From Gammaproteobacteria bacterium (GTDB lineage: Bacteria; Pseudomonadota; Gammaproteobacteria; PS1; Pseudothioglobaceae): DNA of 11,473 bases. Location: positions 1 to 11,473 of the forward strand of contig DQNX01000118.1 in the NCBI GenBank assembly GCA_015658965.1, given 5' to 3'. Positions 1 through 7,817 of the stretch are shown piece after piece; position 1 is the first letter of the stretch, and every line of letters starts with the position of its first letter. The notes under the pieces were generated by a model. The model ran no database searches, was not told the origin of the DNA, and saw only the letters and a list, made by a program, of their open reading frames with translations. The position numbers and the translations under genes were made by a program.

Positions 1-322
1 CGTACCAACTTCTAGCATCAGCATGCGGGAATAAAAACGGCAGTTTTTCATAAAATTCCGTATCATAGCTAATGATTGCAACAACTGGCGCTTGCATCGA
101 TTTTTCAACATTGCCTTCATCTAAATGTGATTTTAACCTTTGCTTAGCGTCGCTAGATTTAACAAAAGTTAGTCTGGCAGGGCAATTGTTAGCAGAGGTT
201 GGGCCGAATTTCATAAGTTCGTAAATTTGTTTAATCTGCACCTCTGATACGGTTTGGTCTAGCCAGCCGTTGTGACTTCTAGCGTTAATAAATAAAGTGT
301 CTAAAGCGTTCTGATCAAGCAT
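1..322 (-). CDS. RutE-like nitroreductase-family reductase (N-terminal part, cut by window edge)
   Basis: The minus strand is open from an ATG at 322 to the left edge, giving 107 residues; the C-terminal part is outside the window. The translation starts MLDQNALDTLFINARSHNGW and contains MKFGPTSANNCPARLTFVKS, then LPFLFPHADARSWY. These match the N-terminal half of RutE (about 196 residues in E. coli), a flavin-dependent member of the nitroreductase superfamily proposed to reduce malonic semialdehyde in pyrimidine breakdown. The GPTSANNCPAR segment corresponds to the usual FMN-contact region. An AGGA ribosome-binding site (333-330) lies 7 nt before the start codon and supports this start. No other rut genes are visible, so the pyrimidine role is not supported by context; many homologues are simply called NAD(P)H nitroreductases. 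Family assignment is confident, substrate is not. Confidence 0.85.
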   Translation of the reverse strand, partial: MLDQNALDTLFINARSHNGWLDQTVSEVQIKQIYELMKFGPTSANNCPARLTFVKSSDAKQRLKSHLDEGNVEKSMQAPVVAIISYDTEFYEKLPFLFPHADARSWY

Positions 323-356
323 TAAAATATCCTAAATAGATTTATAAAAAATAATT
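323..356. promoter_or_regulatory. Short divergent intergenic region
   Basis: Only 34 nt separate the start codons of the minus-strand RutE-like gene and the plus-strand gene at 357. The stretch is very AT-rich and holds the AGGA ribosome-binding site of the minus-strand gene. I see no good ribosome-binding site for the plus-strand gene and no clear -35/-10 pair inside. Both promoters must therefore overlap each other or extend into the opposite gene's coding sequence. This is inferred from gene layout only. Confidence 0.4.
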
Positions 357-785
357 ATGTTAGATTATATATTTTTCGACCCGACACTCTCAGATAAATT
401 TAAAGACCATTTGACAAAGGTGGGAATAGAATTTAAACGTGAAGATGATCAAGGCTTTGGCTCAGTTCAAGGTGAAATTGTTTCAATTGCTGATGATACC
501 AGCGACGCTGTACTAGCTGAATTGCAAGATTTGTACGATGAGCTGCAAGATCAGCTGGAGAAAATGTTAGAGCAAACAGACGATGCGCTGACAATGAATA
601 CGGCTGGCATGGAAGTTAAGCTTAAAAGTGGTAGACTGTGTACTTTAAGAGTATCACCAGATGTCATCACTAGAATTTTGACTGTGTTAGAATTTGACGA
701 ATTACAAGCATTTATCGACAATATTGCCAGCAGTGTCGAAGCACCAGATAACGGGCATTTTTGCCATAATGTAAACAAGGATTAA
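357..785 (+). CDS. Acidic conserved hypothetical protein, upstream partner of the SQR-like enzyme
   Basis: A 142-residue protein of unknown function. It begins MLDYIFFDPTLSDKF and has an acidic, Leu/Glu/Gln-rich helical middle (about residues 48-75, possible coiled coil). A motif GRLCTLRVSPDVITRIL (about 92-108) follows, then FDELQAFIDNIA, and it ends in a PDNGHFCH tail with a Cys and two His. No signal peptide or membrane segment is seen, so it is probably cytoplasmic. I have a weak memory of similar short proteins in other gammaproteobacteria but cannot name a Pfam family. It ends 1 nt before the SQR-like gene and its last codons carry that gene's AAGGA ribosome-binding site, so the two are almost certainly co-transcribed. 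The start lacks a good ribosome-binding site, but no other in-frame start fits better. Its reality as a gene is well supported; its role is open. Confidence 0.75.
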   Translation: MLDYIFFDPTLSDKFKDHLTKVGIEFKREDDQGFGSVQGEIVSIADDTSDAVLAELQDLYDELQDQLEKMLEQTDDALTMNTAGMEVKLKSGRLCTLRVSPDVITRILTVLEFDELQAFIDNIASSVEAPDNGHFCHNVNKD

Positions 786-786
786 A

Positions 787-1914
787 ATGAAAAAAATTAC
801 CATTATCGGCTCAGGATTTGCCGGCCTAACCGCTGTTAAAACCCTTAGAAAAAAAGATAAACAATGTGAAATTACCTTGATATCTCCCCAGGCAGAGTTG
901 GTGTATATGCCAAGTCTTATTTGGGTGCCATCGGGCGCTGCCAGCAAAAAAGACATCGTTGTACCTTTGGATAATTTTTTCCAACGCATGAAAGTTCATC
1001 ACGTGGCCAGCGAGGTGACAGGTATAGAGGCGGGTGGCCGCAAGGTGATTACGCCCATTGGTCTGTATGAAAATGACGCACTGATTATTGCCTCAGGTGG
1101 GCGATTTATTAAAAAATTGCCTGGCATTGAGCATTCTATTACTCCTTGTGAAGGGTTAATCGCAGCTGAGGCCATTCGTGATCGTTTAAAGGCGATGGAC
1201 GGCGGTAATATTGCCATTGGATTTTCAGGCAACCCAAAAGAGCCGAGCGCTATGCGTGGTGGCCCAATGTTTGAATTTTTGTTTGGTATTGATACGCAGT
1301 TACGCGCCGAAGGCAGACGCGATAAATTTAATCTAACCTTCTTTTCCCCAGCGCAAAAACCAGGTGCGCGCCTGGGAAAAAAAGCGGTTAAAGGTCTATT
1401 GGACGAAATGAAAAAACGCAATATTACCACCCATCTTGGCCACAAAATGAAGCAATTTACGGCTGATAAAGTTGTCACTGAAGGTGGTGAGTTTGCCGCT
1501 GATTTGATTTTATTCATGCCCGGTATGACTGGCAACACTTGGTTTGATAATACCGATCTTACGCGTAGCGAGGGCGGCCTATTAAAAGCCAGTAAATTCT
1601 GTGAAGTGGACGATGCTGACAAAGTTTTTGTCGCCGGTGATTCGGGCTCATATCCGGGCCCAGATTGGATGCCAAAACAAGCACACATGGCTGATTTGCA
1701 AGCCGAAGCCGCCGCCAAGAATGCACTGGATAGTTTAGATGGCAAGACGGCCAGCCATACTTTTAAAATTGAACTGATATGTATTGTTGATTCAAACAAC
1801 AAAGGTATGTATGTGTCTCGCACCTTAAAGGGCGGGCTTGTGCTGCCAAATTGCCGACTCATGCACTTTGCTAAAAAGGTGTTTGGTTGGTGGTATTTGC
1901 GTCAGTACCGATAG
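787..1914 (+). CDS. Sulfide:quinone oxidoreductase-like FAD-dependent oxidoreductase
   Basis: A 375-residue flavoprotein of the SQR / flavocytochrome c sulfide dehydrogenase / NDH-2 group. The N-terminal GSGFAG (8-13) is the FAD-binding dinucleotide motif and VFVAGDSG (280-287) is the second FAD motif. The C-terminus (about 361-375, FAKKVFGWWYLRQYR) is amphipathic and aromatic-rich, as in SQRs that sit on the membrane near quinone. Classical SQRs use three cysteines (128, 160 and 356 in the Acidithiobacillus enzyme). Aligned by eye, C121 and C332 match the first and third, but the middle position reads SAMRGGPMFEF, with no Cys where SQRs have one just before GPxxE. Remaining cysteines are C27, C272 and C356. 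The start has an AAGGA site (777-781). It probably acts at the inner membrane in sulfide or polysulfide oxidation, but the missing Cys makes the exact substrate uncertain. An NDH-2-like role is an alternative. Confidence 0.8.
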   Translation: MKKITIIGSGFAGLTAVKTLRKKDKQCEITLISPQAELVYMPSLIWVPSGAASKKDIVVPLDNFFQRMKVHHVASEVTGIEAGGRKVITPIGLYENDALIIASGGRFIKKLPGIEHSITPCEGLIAAEAIRDRLKAMDGGNIAIGFSGNPKEPSAMRGGPMFEFLFGIDTQLRAEGRRDKFNLTFFSPAQKPGARLGKKAVKGLLDEMKKRNITTHLGHKMKQFTADKVVTEGGEFAADLILFMPGMTGNTWFDNTDLTRSEGGLLKASKFCEVDDADKVFVAGDSGSYPGPDWMPKQAHMADLQAEAAAKNALDSLDGKTASHTFKIELICIVDSNNKGMYVSRTLKGGLVLPNCRLMHFAKKVFGWWYLRQYR

Positions 1915-1924
1915 GTATAAAACT

Positions 1925-2263
1925 ATGGCCGATTGTTTATTTTGCAAAATTATTGCTGGCGAAATTCCAGCCGATAAAATTTATGAAGATGAGGATGTTT
2001 ATGCTTTTCATGATATTGGCGCTCAAGCGCCGCATCATTTTTTGGTCATTCCAAAAAAACACATCGCCACCTTAAACGAGGCAGATGATGCTGCTTTAAT
2101 CGGAAAATTAACACTTACCGCCACCAAAATCGCCAAGCAGCTTAATTTTGCAAAAGAGGGTTATCGCGTGGTGATGAATTGCAATGAAGATGGCGGACAA
2201 ACGGTTTACCACATTCATCTGCATTGCTTGGGTGGTCGTTCACTTACCTGGCCGCCAGGTTAA
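1925..2263 (+). CDS. HIT-family (HinT-type) nucleotide hydrolase
   Basis: A 112-residue histidine-triad protein beginning MADCLFCKIIAGEIP. The triad HxHxHxx is complete as H96-I-H98-L-H100. N-terminal C4 and C7 form the CxxC often seen in this family as part of a zinc site. The final LTWPPG is typical of HinT. Family members are cytoplasmic purine-nucleoside phosphoramidases that hydrolyse AMP-lysine-type or aminoacyl-AMP adducts. An in-frame upstream ATG at 1838 would add 29 residues, but these lie inside the SQR-like gene and do not look like HIT sequence, so the ATG at 1925 is preferred. It starts 10 nt after the SQR-like gene and is probably in the same transcript. A functional link to the oxidoreductase is not evident. 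HinT genes often sit in mixed operons. Confidence 0.93.
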   Translation: MADCLFCKIIAGEIPADKIYEDEDVYAFHDIGAQAPHHFLVIPKKHIATLNEADDAALIGKLTLTATKIAKQLNFAKEGYRVVMNCNEDGGQTVYHIHLHCLGGRSLTWPPG

Positions 2264-2284
2264 AAATCCCCTTATTTATTTAGG

Positions 2285-2312
2285 TTGTTTTTTTTTAAAA
2301 AAAGGCTAAAAT
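2285..2312 (+). promoter_or_regulatory. Candidate sigma70 promoter for gcvP
   Basis: TTGTTT (2285-2290), a 16-nt spacer made mostly of a T run then an A run, and TAAAAT (2307-2312) give a plausible -35/-10 pair. Transcription would begin near 2319, leaving a leader of about 24 nt before gcvP. That is far too short for a glycine riboswitch, and none is visible in the 79-nt gap. The region is so AT-rich that chance matches are likely. Confidence 0.35.
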
Positions 2313-2342
2313 TCAAGTCTTAATTTTTTTTATTTATACGGC

Positions 2343-5141
2343 ATGAGTAACGAGTTTTTAGACAGACATATTGGCCCAAATCAGGCAGAAATTGACGCAA
2401 TGTTGGGCGCTATTGGTTGCAATTCTGTAGAGCAAGTAATTGCCAAAACAGTACCAGAAAGCATCTTATTTGGCAATCGTATGGCTGTTGAAGAAGGCCT
2501 AACCGAGCGCGACTCTTTAGAATTGGCGACCCAGTTGGCAGCTGAAAATGTAGTGGCTACCAACTTCATTGGCCAAGGTTATTACGGCACACTCATGCCA
2601 ACAGTGATTCAGCGTAATATTTTAGAAAATCCAGGATGGTACACGGCGTACACACCTTATCAAGCTGAAATTTCGCAGGGACGTTTGGAAATGTTATTAA
2701 ATTTCCAACAAATGATCATCGATCTGACGGGCATGGATATTTCTAATGCCTCATTACTTGACGAGCCAACGGCTTGCGCTGAGGCAATGATGATGGCAAA
2801 ACGAGCCAATCGTAAAAATAAGTCAAATCGATTTTTAATTGACAGCAATACTAACGCACAAACCATTACTATTTTACAAACTCGCGCCAAGCCATTAGGC
2901 ATAGAGCTGGTGGTTGAAGACATTCAAAACAATGATTTTAGTGACTGTTTTGCAGCGCTATTGCAATCACCAGGCACTAATGGTGAAGTTCGTGATTTGA
3001 CCGGTGATATCAATAAAGCCAAAGACAATGGTGTATTAACCATTGTTGCTTGTGATATTTTGGCCTTGGCTTTAATTAAAACACCGGCCCAAATGGGCGC
3101 TGATATTGCCGTTGGAAACTCTCAGCGTTTTGGTGTTCCGATGGGATTTGGCGGACCGCACGCTGCATTTTTAGCCACGCGTGATGAATTTAAACGCATG
3201 GTACCAGGGCGTATTATTGGCGTCTCGCAAGATGTATTGGGCAATCCGGCTATGCGCATGTCATTGCAAACACGCGAGCAGCACATTCGCCGTGATAAAG
3301 CCACCAGCAACATCTGCACTGCGCAAGTATTATTGGCAGTACTGGCGGCAGCTTATGGCGTTTATCATGGTGCCGCGGGCCTTAAAAAAATTGCCACTAA
3401 AGTGCATACTAAAGCAAGCAGTTTGGCGATCAGTCTTAAATCAGCTGGATTTGAATTGGCGGCTGAACAATTTTTTGACACCATCACCATTAACACCAGC
3501 GAAGCGCAAACTTTGTTCGATTCAGCTCAAAAAGTGGGTATTAATATCCGTCTACTAAGTGCAACGCAGCTCAGTATTTCAGTTGATGAAACCACCACAC
3601 AAACTGAATTATTAGCACTTTTAGCTGTATTTTCAGTAGCCGAATTAAGTCAATCAGAATCGATATTGTCAGCTGAAATGCTGCGTGATTCCGAGTATTT
3701 AACCCATCCAGTGTTTAGTCAGTATCACAGTGAAACTGAAATGATGCGTTACTTAAAGCGTTTAGAAAATAAAGATATTGCGCTTAACCACTCAATGATC
3801 GCGCTCGGCTCATGCACCATGAAGCTCAATGCAGCGACACAAATGTACCCCATTAGCCTACCGGGTTTTTCAAAAATGCATCCTTACGCGCCGATTGATC
3901 AAACCCAAGGTTATCAGCAATTGTTCAAAGATTTAGAGTACGCCTTGTGTGAGGTTACAGGCTATGATGCAGTTTCATTGCAGCCAAATGCGGGCTCTCA
4001 AGGGGAGTTTGCAGGCCTACTGGCAATTCATGCTTATCATGATTCACGTGGTGATTCTCATCGTAATGTTTGCCTAATTCCTTCGTCAGCACACGGGACC
4101 AATCCGGCAAGTGCGGTGATGGCAGGCATGAAAGTGGTGATTGTTAAATGTGATGAATCGGGCAACATTGATATTAATGATTTAAAAGCAAAAGTAGAAA
4201 AGCATGCTGATAATTTGTCCGCCATTATGGTGACATATCCATCAACCCATGGTGTATTTGAAGTGGAAATTAAAAATATCTGCGACATTATTCATCAAGC
4301 AGGCGGACAGGTTTATCTTGATGGTGCCAATCTTAATGCCATGGTGGGCGTGACGCGTATGGGCGAATTTGGCGCCGATGTATCGCACATTAATCTACAC
4401 AAAACCTTTGCCATTCCGCATGGCGGCGGCGGCCCGGGTATGGGCCCGATTGGTGTTAAAGCGCACTTGGCTGAGTTTTTGCCCGGCGACCCGCTTGATA
4501 GAAATTCAAATGCCGTATCAGCGGCGATGTATGGCTCTGCTTCAATCTTGCCCATTTCATGGAGCTACATTAAATTGCTGGGTAAATACGGCATGCAACG
4601 TTCAACTGAAATTGCCATTGTTAGTGCCAACTACATTGCCGATGCACTCAAAGACAGTTACCCAATCTTGTATCGTGGCGCACAAGGCATGGTTGCGCAC
4701 GAGTGTATTATTGACATTCGTCCACTTAAAGCGCAAAGTGGAATCTCCGAAGAAGACATCGCTAAGCGTTTAATGGACTATGGATTTCATTCGCCAACCA
4801 TGTCATTCCCTGTGGCTGGTACGCTAATGATTGAGCCGACTGAAAGCGAATCAAAACGCGAAATAGATCGATTCATTACTGCCATGATTAGCATTCATGA
4901 TGAGATTCAAAAAGTCATTGATGGCAGTTGGGATAAAGACAACAATCCGCTTAAAAATGCCCCACATACGGCGCATGAAATGGTGGGTGAATGGGCTTAT
5001 CCCTACAGCAGGCAAGAAGCCCTATATCCGGTTAAATCATTGGTAGCGAATAAATATTTCCCACCCGTAAAGCGTATCGATAACGTTTATGGTGATCGTA
5101 ATTTATTCTGCTCGTGTATTACCACCGAAGATTTTGAATAA
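2343..5141 (+). CDS. gcvP: Glycine dehydrogenase (decarboxylating), P protein of the glycine cleavage system
   Basis: A 932-residue single-chain P protein (E. coli about 957), so both homologous halves are fused as in most gammaproteobacteria. It decarboxylates glycine with pyridoxal phosphate and passes the aminomethyl group to lipoylated GcvH. The N-terminus FLDRHIGPNQAEIDAML is typical. The PLP lysine is K687 in INLHKTFAIPHGGGGPGMGP, followed by the glycine-rich loop. Other family blocks are ALGSCTMKLNAA (about 490-500), PNAGSQGEFAGL and SSAHGTNPASA. No strong ribosome-binding site precedes the ATG, but the start gives the expected N-terminus. GcvT and GcvH are not adjacent, since HinT lies upstream and a long non-coding region downstream, so the system must be completed elsewhere. 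The enzyme acts in the cytoplasm and supplies 5,10-methylene-tetrahydrofolate. Confidence 0.98.
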   Translation: MSNEFLDRHIGPNQAEIDAMLGAIGCNSVEQVIAKTVPESILFGNRMAVEEGLTERDSLELATQLAAENVVATNFIGQGYYGTLMPTVIQRNILENPGWYTAYTPYQAEISQGRLEMLLNFQQMIIDLTGMDISNASLLDEPTACAEAMMMAKRANRKNKSNRFLIDSNTNAQTITILQTRAKPLGIELVVEDIQNNDFSDCFAALLQSPGTNGEVRDLTGDINKAKDNGVLTIVACDILALALIKTPAQMGADIAVGNSQRFGVPMGFGGPHAAFLATRDEFKRMVPGRIIGVSQDVLGNPAMRMSLQTREQHIRRDKATSNICTAQVLLAVLAAAYGVYHGAAGLKKIATKVHTKASSLAISLKSAGFELAAEQFFDTITINTSEAQTLFDSAQKVGINIRLLSATQLSISVDETTTQTELLALLAVFSVAELSQSESILSAEMLRDSEYLTHPVFSQYHSETEMMRYLKRLENKDIALNHSMIALGSCTMKLNAATQMYPISLPGFSKMHPYAPIDQTQGYQQLFKDLEYALCEVTGYDAVSLQPNAGSQGEFAGLLAIHAYHDSRGDSHRNVCLIPSSAHGTNPASAVMAGMKVVIVKCDESGNIDINDLKAKVEKHADNLSAIMVTYPSTHGVFEVEIKNICDIIHQAGGQVYLDGANLNAMVGVTRMGEFGADVSHINLHKTFAIPHGGGGPGMGPIGVKAHLAEFLPGDPLDRNSNAVSAAMYGSASILPISWSYIKLLGKYGMQRSTEIAIVSANYIADALKDSYPILYRGAQGMVAHECIIDIRPLKAQSGISEEDIAKRLMDYGFHSPTMSFPVAGTLMIEPTESESKREIDRFITAMISIHDEIQKVIDGSWDKDNNPLKNAPHTAHEMVGEWAYPYSRQEALYPVKSLVANKYFPPVKRIDNVYGDRNLFCSCITTEDFE

Positions 5142-5184
5142 GTTGTTCATCTCAGATAAAAAGTCGTATTAAAAATAGCCATTC

Positions 5185-5203
5185 GCACCCCGAAAGAGGG
5201 TGC
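5185..5203 (+). other. Hairpin downstream of gcvP, no T run
   Basis: GCACCC (5185-5190) and GGGTGC (5198-5203) form a perfect 6-bp stem around a 7-nt CGAAAGA loop. Allowing one C/A mismatch and one G-U pair, the stem extends to 5181-5207. No T run follows, so it is not a classical terminator. It could protect the gcvP mRNA 3' end or be part of a small RNA. Confidence 0.5.
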
Positions 5204-5233
5204 AAGTAAAATTTCCAAGATTTTTAACTTTCA

Positions 5234-5262
5234 ACATAGGTCTTGCCTATGTCGGTATTTTT
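5234..5262 (+). terminator. Candidate terminator for gcvP
   Basis: ACATAGG (5234-5240) and CCTATGT (5246-5252) form a perfect 7-bp stem with a 5-nt TCTTG loop, followed after five bases by TTTTT (5258-5262). The stem is modest in GC and the T run is not immediately adjacent, so termination may be partial. It lies about 90 nt after the gcvP stop codon and is the best terminator-like structure there. Confidence 0.5.
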
Positions 5263-5449
5263 AGATACTTAAAACCCATTTTTTGTGTATAAAATCAATG
5301 TTTTAGGCTATATTTTAGCTGGAAAATGTCTTTTTCTGGCCAAAAAATAATCATTTGCATTATTTCCCAAATTTTTTGAGGTTGTTGGATTTTCGGATTA
5401 TGCAAAGGTCGCTTAATAAAAGACTCAAGTTAATTATTCTTTAAAAGCT

Positions 5450-5478
5450 TTGTGTGATTTAACCTATCACTGTTAAAA
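5450..5478 (+). promoter_or_regulatory. Candidate promoter for parC
   Basis: TTGTGT (5450-5455) is followed after 17 nt by TTAAAA (5473-5478). Alternatively, TGT-TAAAAA (5471-5479) reads as an extended -10. Start of transcription would be near 5485, giving about 50 nt of leader. The -35 octamer TTGTGTGA and the 17-nt spacing are the same as in the candidate gyrA promoter, which adds some weight. A second TTGCAT (5481-5486) nearby lacks a well-spaced -10. Confidence 0.3.
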
Positions 5479-5527
5479 AGTTGCATTAAAATGACTTAAA
5501 ACTTTTTGATAAAAGTCAGTTATTTCC

Positions 5528-5533
5528 AGGGGG
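5528..5533 (+). promoter_or_regulatory. Strong but closely spaced ribosome-binding site of parC
   Basis: AGGGGG ends only 3 nt before the ATG at 5537. It is the most G-rich Shine-Dalgarno-like sequence in the window, where several genes have none, and it fixes the parC start. The short spacing is unusual, since 5-9 nt is typical. Confidence 0.55.
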
Positions 5534-5536
5534 AAA

Positions 5537-7774
5537 ATGAACCAAATCGGCCTTGAGCAACAAAGCGTCGCAGAGTTTTCAGAGCGCGCTTATCTTGATT
5601 ATTCAATGTACGTGATTCTTGATCGTGCTTTGCCGTTTGTCGGCGATGGCCTCAAGCCGGTGCAGCGTCGTATCATTTATGCGATGAGCGAATTGGGGCT
5701 TAAGTCAACTGCCAAATTTAAAAAATCAGCACGCACGGTGGGTGATGTTTTGGGTAAGTTTCATCCACATGGCGACAGTGCGTGTTATGAGGCGATGGTA
5801 CTAATGGCACAGCCATTTTCTTATCGTTATCCGTTTATTGATGGCCAGGGCAACTGGGGCGCGCCGGACGATCCAAAATCCTTTGCGGCGATGCGCTATA
5901 CCGAGTCTAAGCTGTCGCGTTATGCTGATTTATTGTTAGCAGAAATTAATCAAGGCACGGTTAATTGGAAGGATAATTTTGATGGTTCGTTGCAAGAGCC
6001 AGAGACTCTACCAGCACAGGTGCCAAATCTACTGCTGAATGGTACTTCAGGCATTGCCGTGGGCATGGCAACGGATGTGGCACCACATAATCTAACTGAA
6101 GTGATTAATGCATGTATTGCACTATTAGACAAGCCCTCAATAGAGCTAGATGAAATTATGCAGTTTATTCCTGCACCAGATTATCCAACCTATGCAGATA
6201 TAGTCTCTTCTGAAGCAGAGCTTAGACAGGTTTATGAAACCGGCCACGGTTCGGTTAAGATGCGCGCTACTTATGAGCAAGAAGGCGGTGATATTATTAT
6301 TGAAACCTTGCCTTTCCAGACGTCAGGCTCTAAGGTCATTACCCAAATTGCTGCACAAATGCGTGCTAAAAAGCTACCATTAGTTGACGATATTCGCGAT
6401 GAATCTGACCATGAAAATCCAACCCGTATTGTCATAGTACCGCGCTCAAATCGGATAGATGCTGACGGCCTTATGTTGCATTTGTTTGCCACCACAGATC
6501 TCGAGAAGAATTACCGCGTTAACATGAATGTGATTGGCTTGGATGGCAAGCCCCAAGTTAAACCGCTAATACCGATGCTCAAAGAATGGCTGGTTTATCG
6601 AACTCAAGTGGTGACCAACCGTTTAAACCATCGTTTGGATAAAATTTTAGCGCGTTTGCATATTTTGGAAGGGTTGCTTATTGCCTTTTTAAACATTGAT
6701 GAAGTGATTGCGATTATCCGTTCGGAGGATAAACCCAAGCCGGTATTGATGGCCCATTTCAAGTTAAGCGAAACACAAGCCGAGGCTATCTTAGAGCTGA
6801 AGTTGCGTCATCTTGCTAAATTAGAAGAAGTTAAAATTCAAGGCGAACAAGAGAGTTTGGCTGCTGAGAAAGACAAATTAGAATTGTTGTTGTCCAGTGA
6901 TACTCGTCTAAAAACCTACATTAAAAAAGAGCTTAAAACCATTGTTAAAGAGTTTGGTGATGAGCGACGTTGTCAAATTAAAGCCAATGTGAATTCTGCT
7001 CAAGCCTTTAATGAAGCGGATCTCACTCCAGCTGAAAATGTGACCATTGTACTGAGTGACAAAGGCTGGGTGCGAAGCGCCAAAGGCCATGATATTGATC
7101 CGACCTCGCTTAATTATAAATCGGGTGATGGTTACTTAATGAGTGTTAAAGGTCGGAGTAATAAGAGCGCTATTTTTATTGACTCTACGGGTCGATCCTA
7201 CACTTTATCTGCCAACTCTTTGCCAAGTGCCAGAGGGCAGGGCGAGCCATTAACGGGCAGGTTGAATCCACCACCTGAAGCTGAATTTATCAATGTGATT
7301 ATGGGCGAGATGGATCAAAAAATCCTACTATCTTCTGATGCGGGTTATGGTTTTATTTCTACCATTGGTGATTTAATTTCGAAAAAGAAGGCCGGTAAAC
7401 ATGCGTTGTCTTTGCCGATCAATTCAAAGGTTATGCCGATTGTGAATGTGGACGATCTTGAGGCTCAATTTGTTGCTGTGGTCACCAATCGTGGACGTTT
7501 GTTGGTTTTCCCGATTGCTGAATTACCAATTCTACCCAAAGGTAAGGGCAATAAACTGATTCAAATTCCAAGTAAAGATGCCAAACAAAGACAAGAATTT
7601 ATTGCCGGTATTTGTGTTTTATTAGACACGCAAAATCTTAAGGTTTATGCAGGTAAACGCCACCTTACCATCAAATTCCGAGACTTAACCAACTATATGG
7701 GCAGTCGGGCTCGTCGCGGCAATGTGCTGCCTAAAGGTTATCAAAATGTTGCCTCTATTGAAGCGGTTGATTAA
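5537..7774 (+). CDS. parC: DNA topoisomerase IV subunit A
   Basis: A 745-residue type IIA topoisomerase A subunit (E. coli ParC 752). It cuts and rejoins DNA and, with ParE, unlinks daughter chromosomes. The winged-helix/tower region fills about residues 1-480. The active-site tyrosine is Y121 in AAMRYTESKL, beside the conserved arginine. The quinolone-determining segment reads HPHGDSACYE, with S81 and E85 at the positions of E. coli S80 and E84, so it is the susceptible wild-type form. The GTSGIAVGMATDVAPHN block is also present. The C-terminal region (about 490-745) is a degenerate beta-pinwheel. The HGDSACYEAM motif and length separate it from GyrA, which lies downstream. ParE is not in the window. 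A long non-coding region precedes it and 87 nt follow before queD. Confidence 0.97.
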   Translation: MNQIGLEQQSVAEFSERAYLDYSMYVILDRALPFVGDGLKPVQRRIIYAMSELGLKSTAKFKKSARTVGDVLGKFHPHGDSACYEAMVLMAQPFSYRYPFIDGQGNWGAPDDPKSFAAMRYTESKLSRYADLLLAEINQGTVNWKDNFDGSLQEPETLPAQVPNLLLNGTSGIAVGMATDVAPHNLTEVINACIALLDKPSIELDEIMQFIPAPDYPTYADIVSSEAELRQVYETGHGSVKMRATYEQEGGDIIIETLPFQTSGSKVITQIAAQMRAKKLPLVDDIRDESDHENPTRIVIVPRSNRIDADGLMLHLFATTDLEKNYRVNMNVIGLDGKPQVKPLIPMLKEWLVYRTQVVTNRLNHRLDKILARLHILEGLLIAFLNIDEVIAIIRSEDKPKPVLMAHFKLSETQAEAILELKLRHLAKLEEVKIQGEQESLAAEKDKLELLLSSDTRLKTYIKKELKTIVKEFGDERRCQIKANVNSAQAFNEADLTPAENVTIVLSDKGWVRSAKGHDIDPTSLNYKSGDGYLMSVKGRSNKSAIFIDSTGRSYTLSANSLPSARGQGEPLTGRLNPPPEAEFINVIMGEMDQKILLSSDAGYGFISTIGDLISKKKAGKHALSLPINSKVMPIVNVDDLEAQFVAVVTNRGRLLVFPIAELPILPKGKGNKLIQIPSKDAKQRQEFIAGICVLLDTQNLKVYAGKRHLTIKFRDLTNYMGSRARRGNVLPKGYQNVASIEAVD

Positions 7775-7817
7775 GGCTTGCCCAACCACCTAATAATTGA
7801 AGTGTAATTAATCGCGA

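Larger units (their letters stand above)
5142..5536 (+). other. 395-nt non-coding region between gcvP and parC
   Basis: No open frame of protein-like character is seen on either strand. The left part holds two hairpins (5185-5203 and 5234-5252), listed separately. The right half is AT-rich and holds a candidate promoter (5450-5478) and a short stretch resembling an rRNA-leader boxA (5436-5447, ATTCTTTAAAAG). It is by far the longest non-coding stretch in an otherwise tightly packed window. I could not assign a known RNA family or riboswitch by eye. Confidence 0.6.

Noticed and set aside
999..1862. Long minus-strand open frame (287 residues) opposite the SQR-like gene
   Set aside because: It is a shadow of a well-supported flavoprotein gene on the other strand. 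Its translation is rich in Ser/Pro with no recognisable domain and it has no ribosome-binding site.
1838..1924. Upstream ATG extending the HIT protein by 29 residues
   Set aside because: The extension overlaps the SQR-like gene by 77 nt, is Cys-rich and unlike HIT sequence, while MADCLFCKII from 1925 is the normal HinT start.
2264..2342. Glycine riboswitch upstream of gcvP
   Set aside because: The gap is only 79 nt and consists largely of A and T runs, far too small and simple for the tandem or single glycine aptamer.
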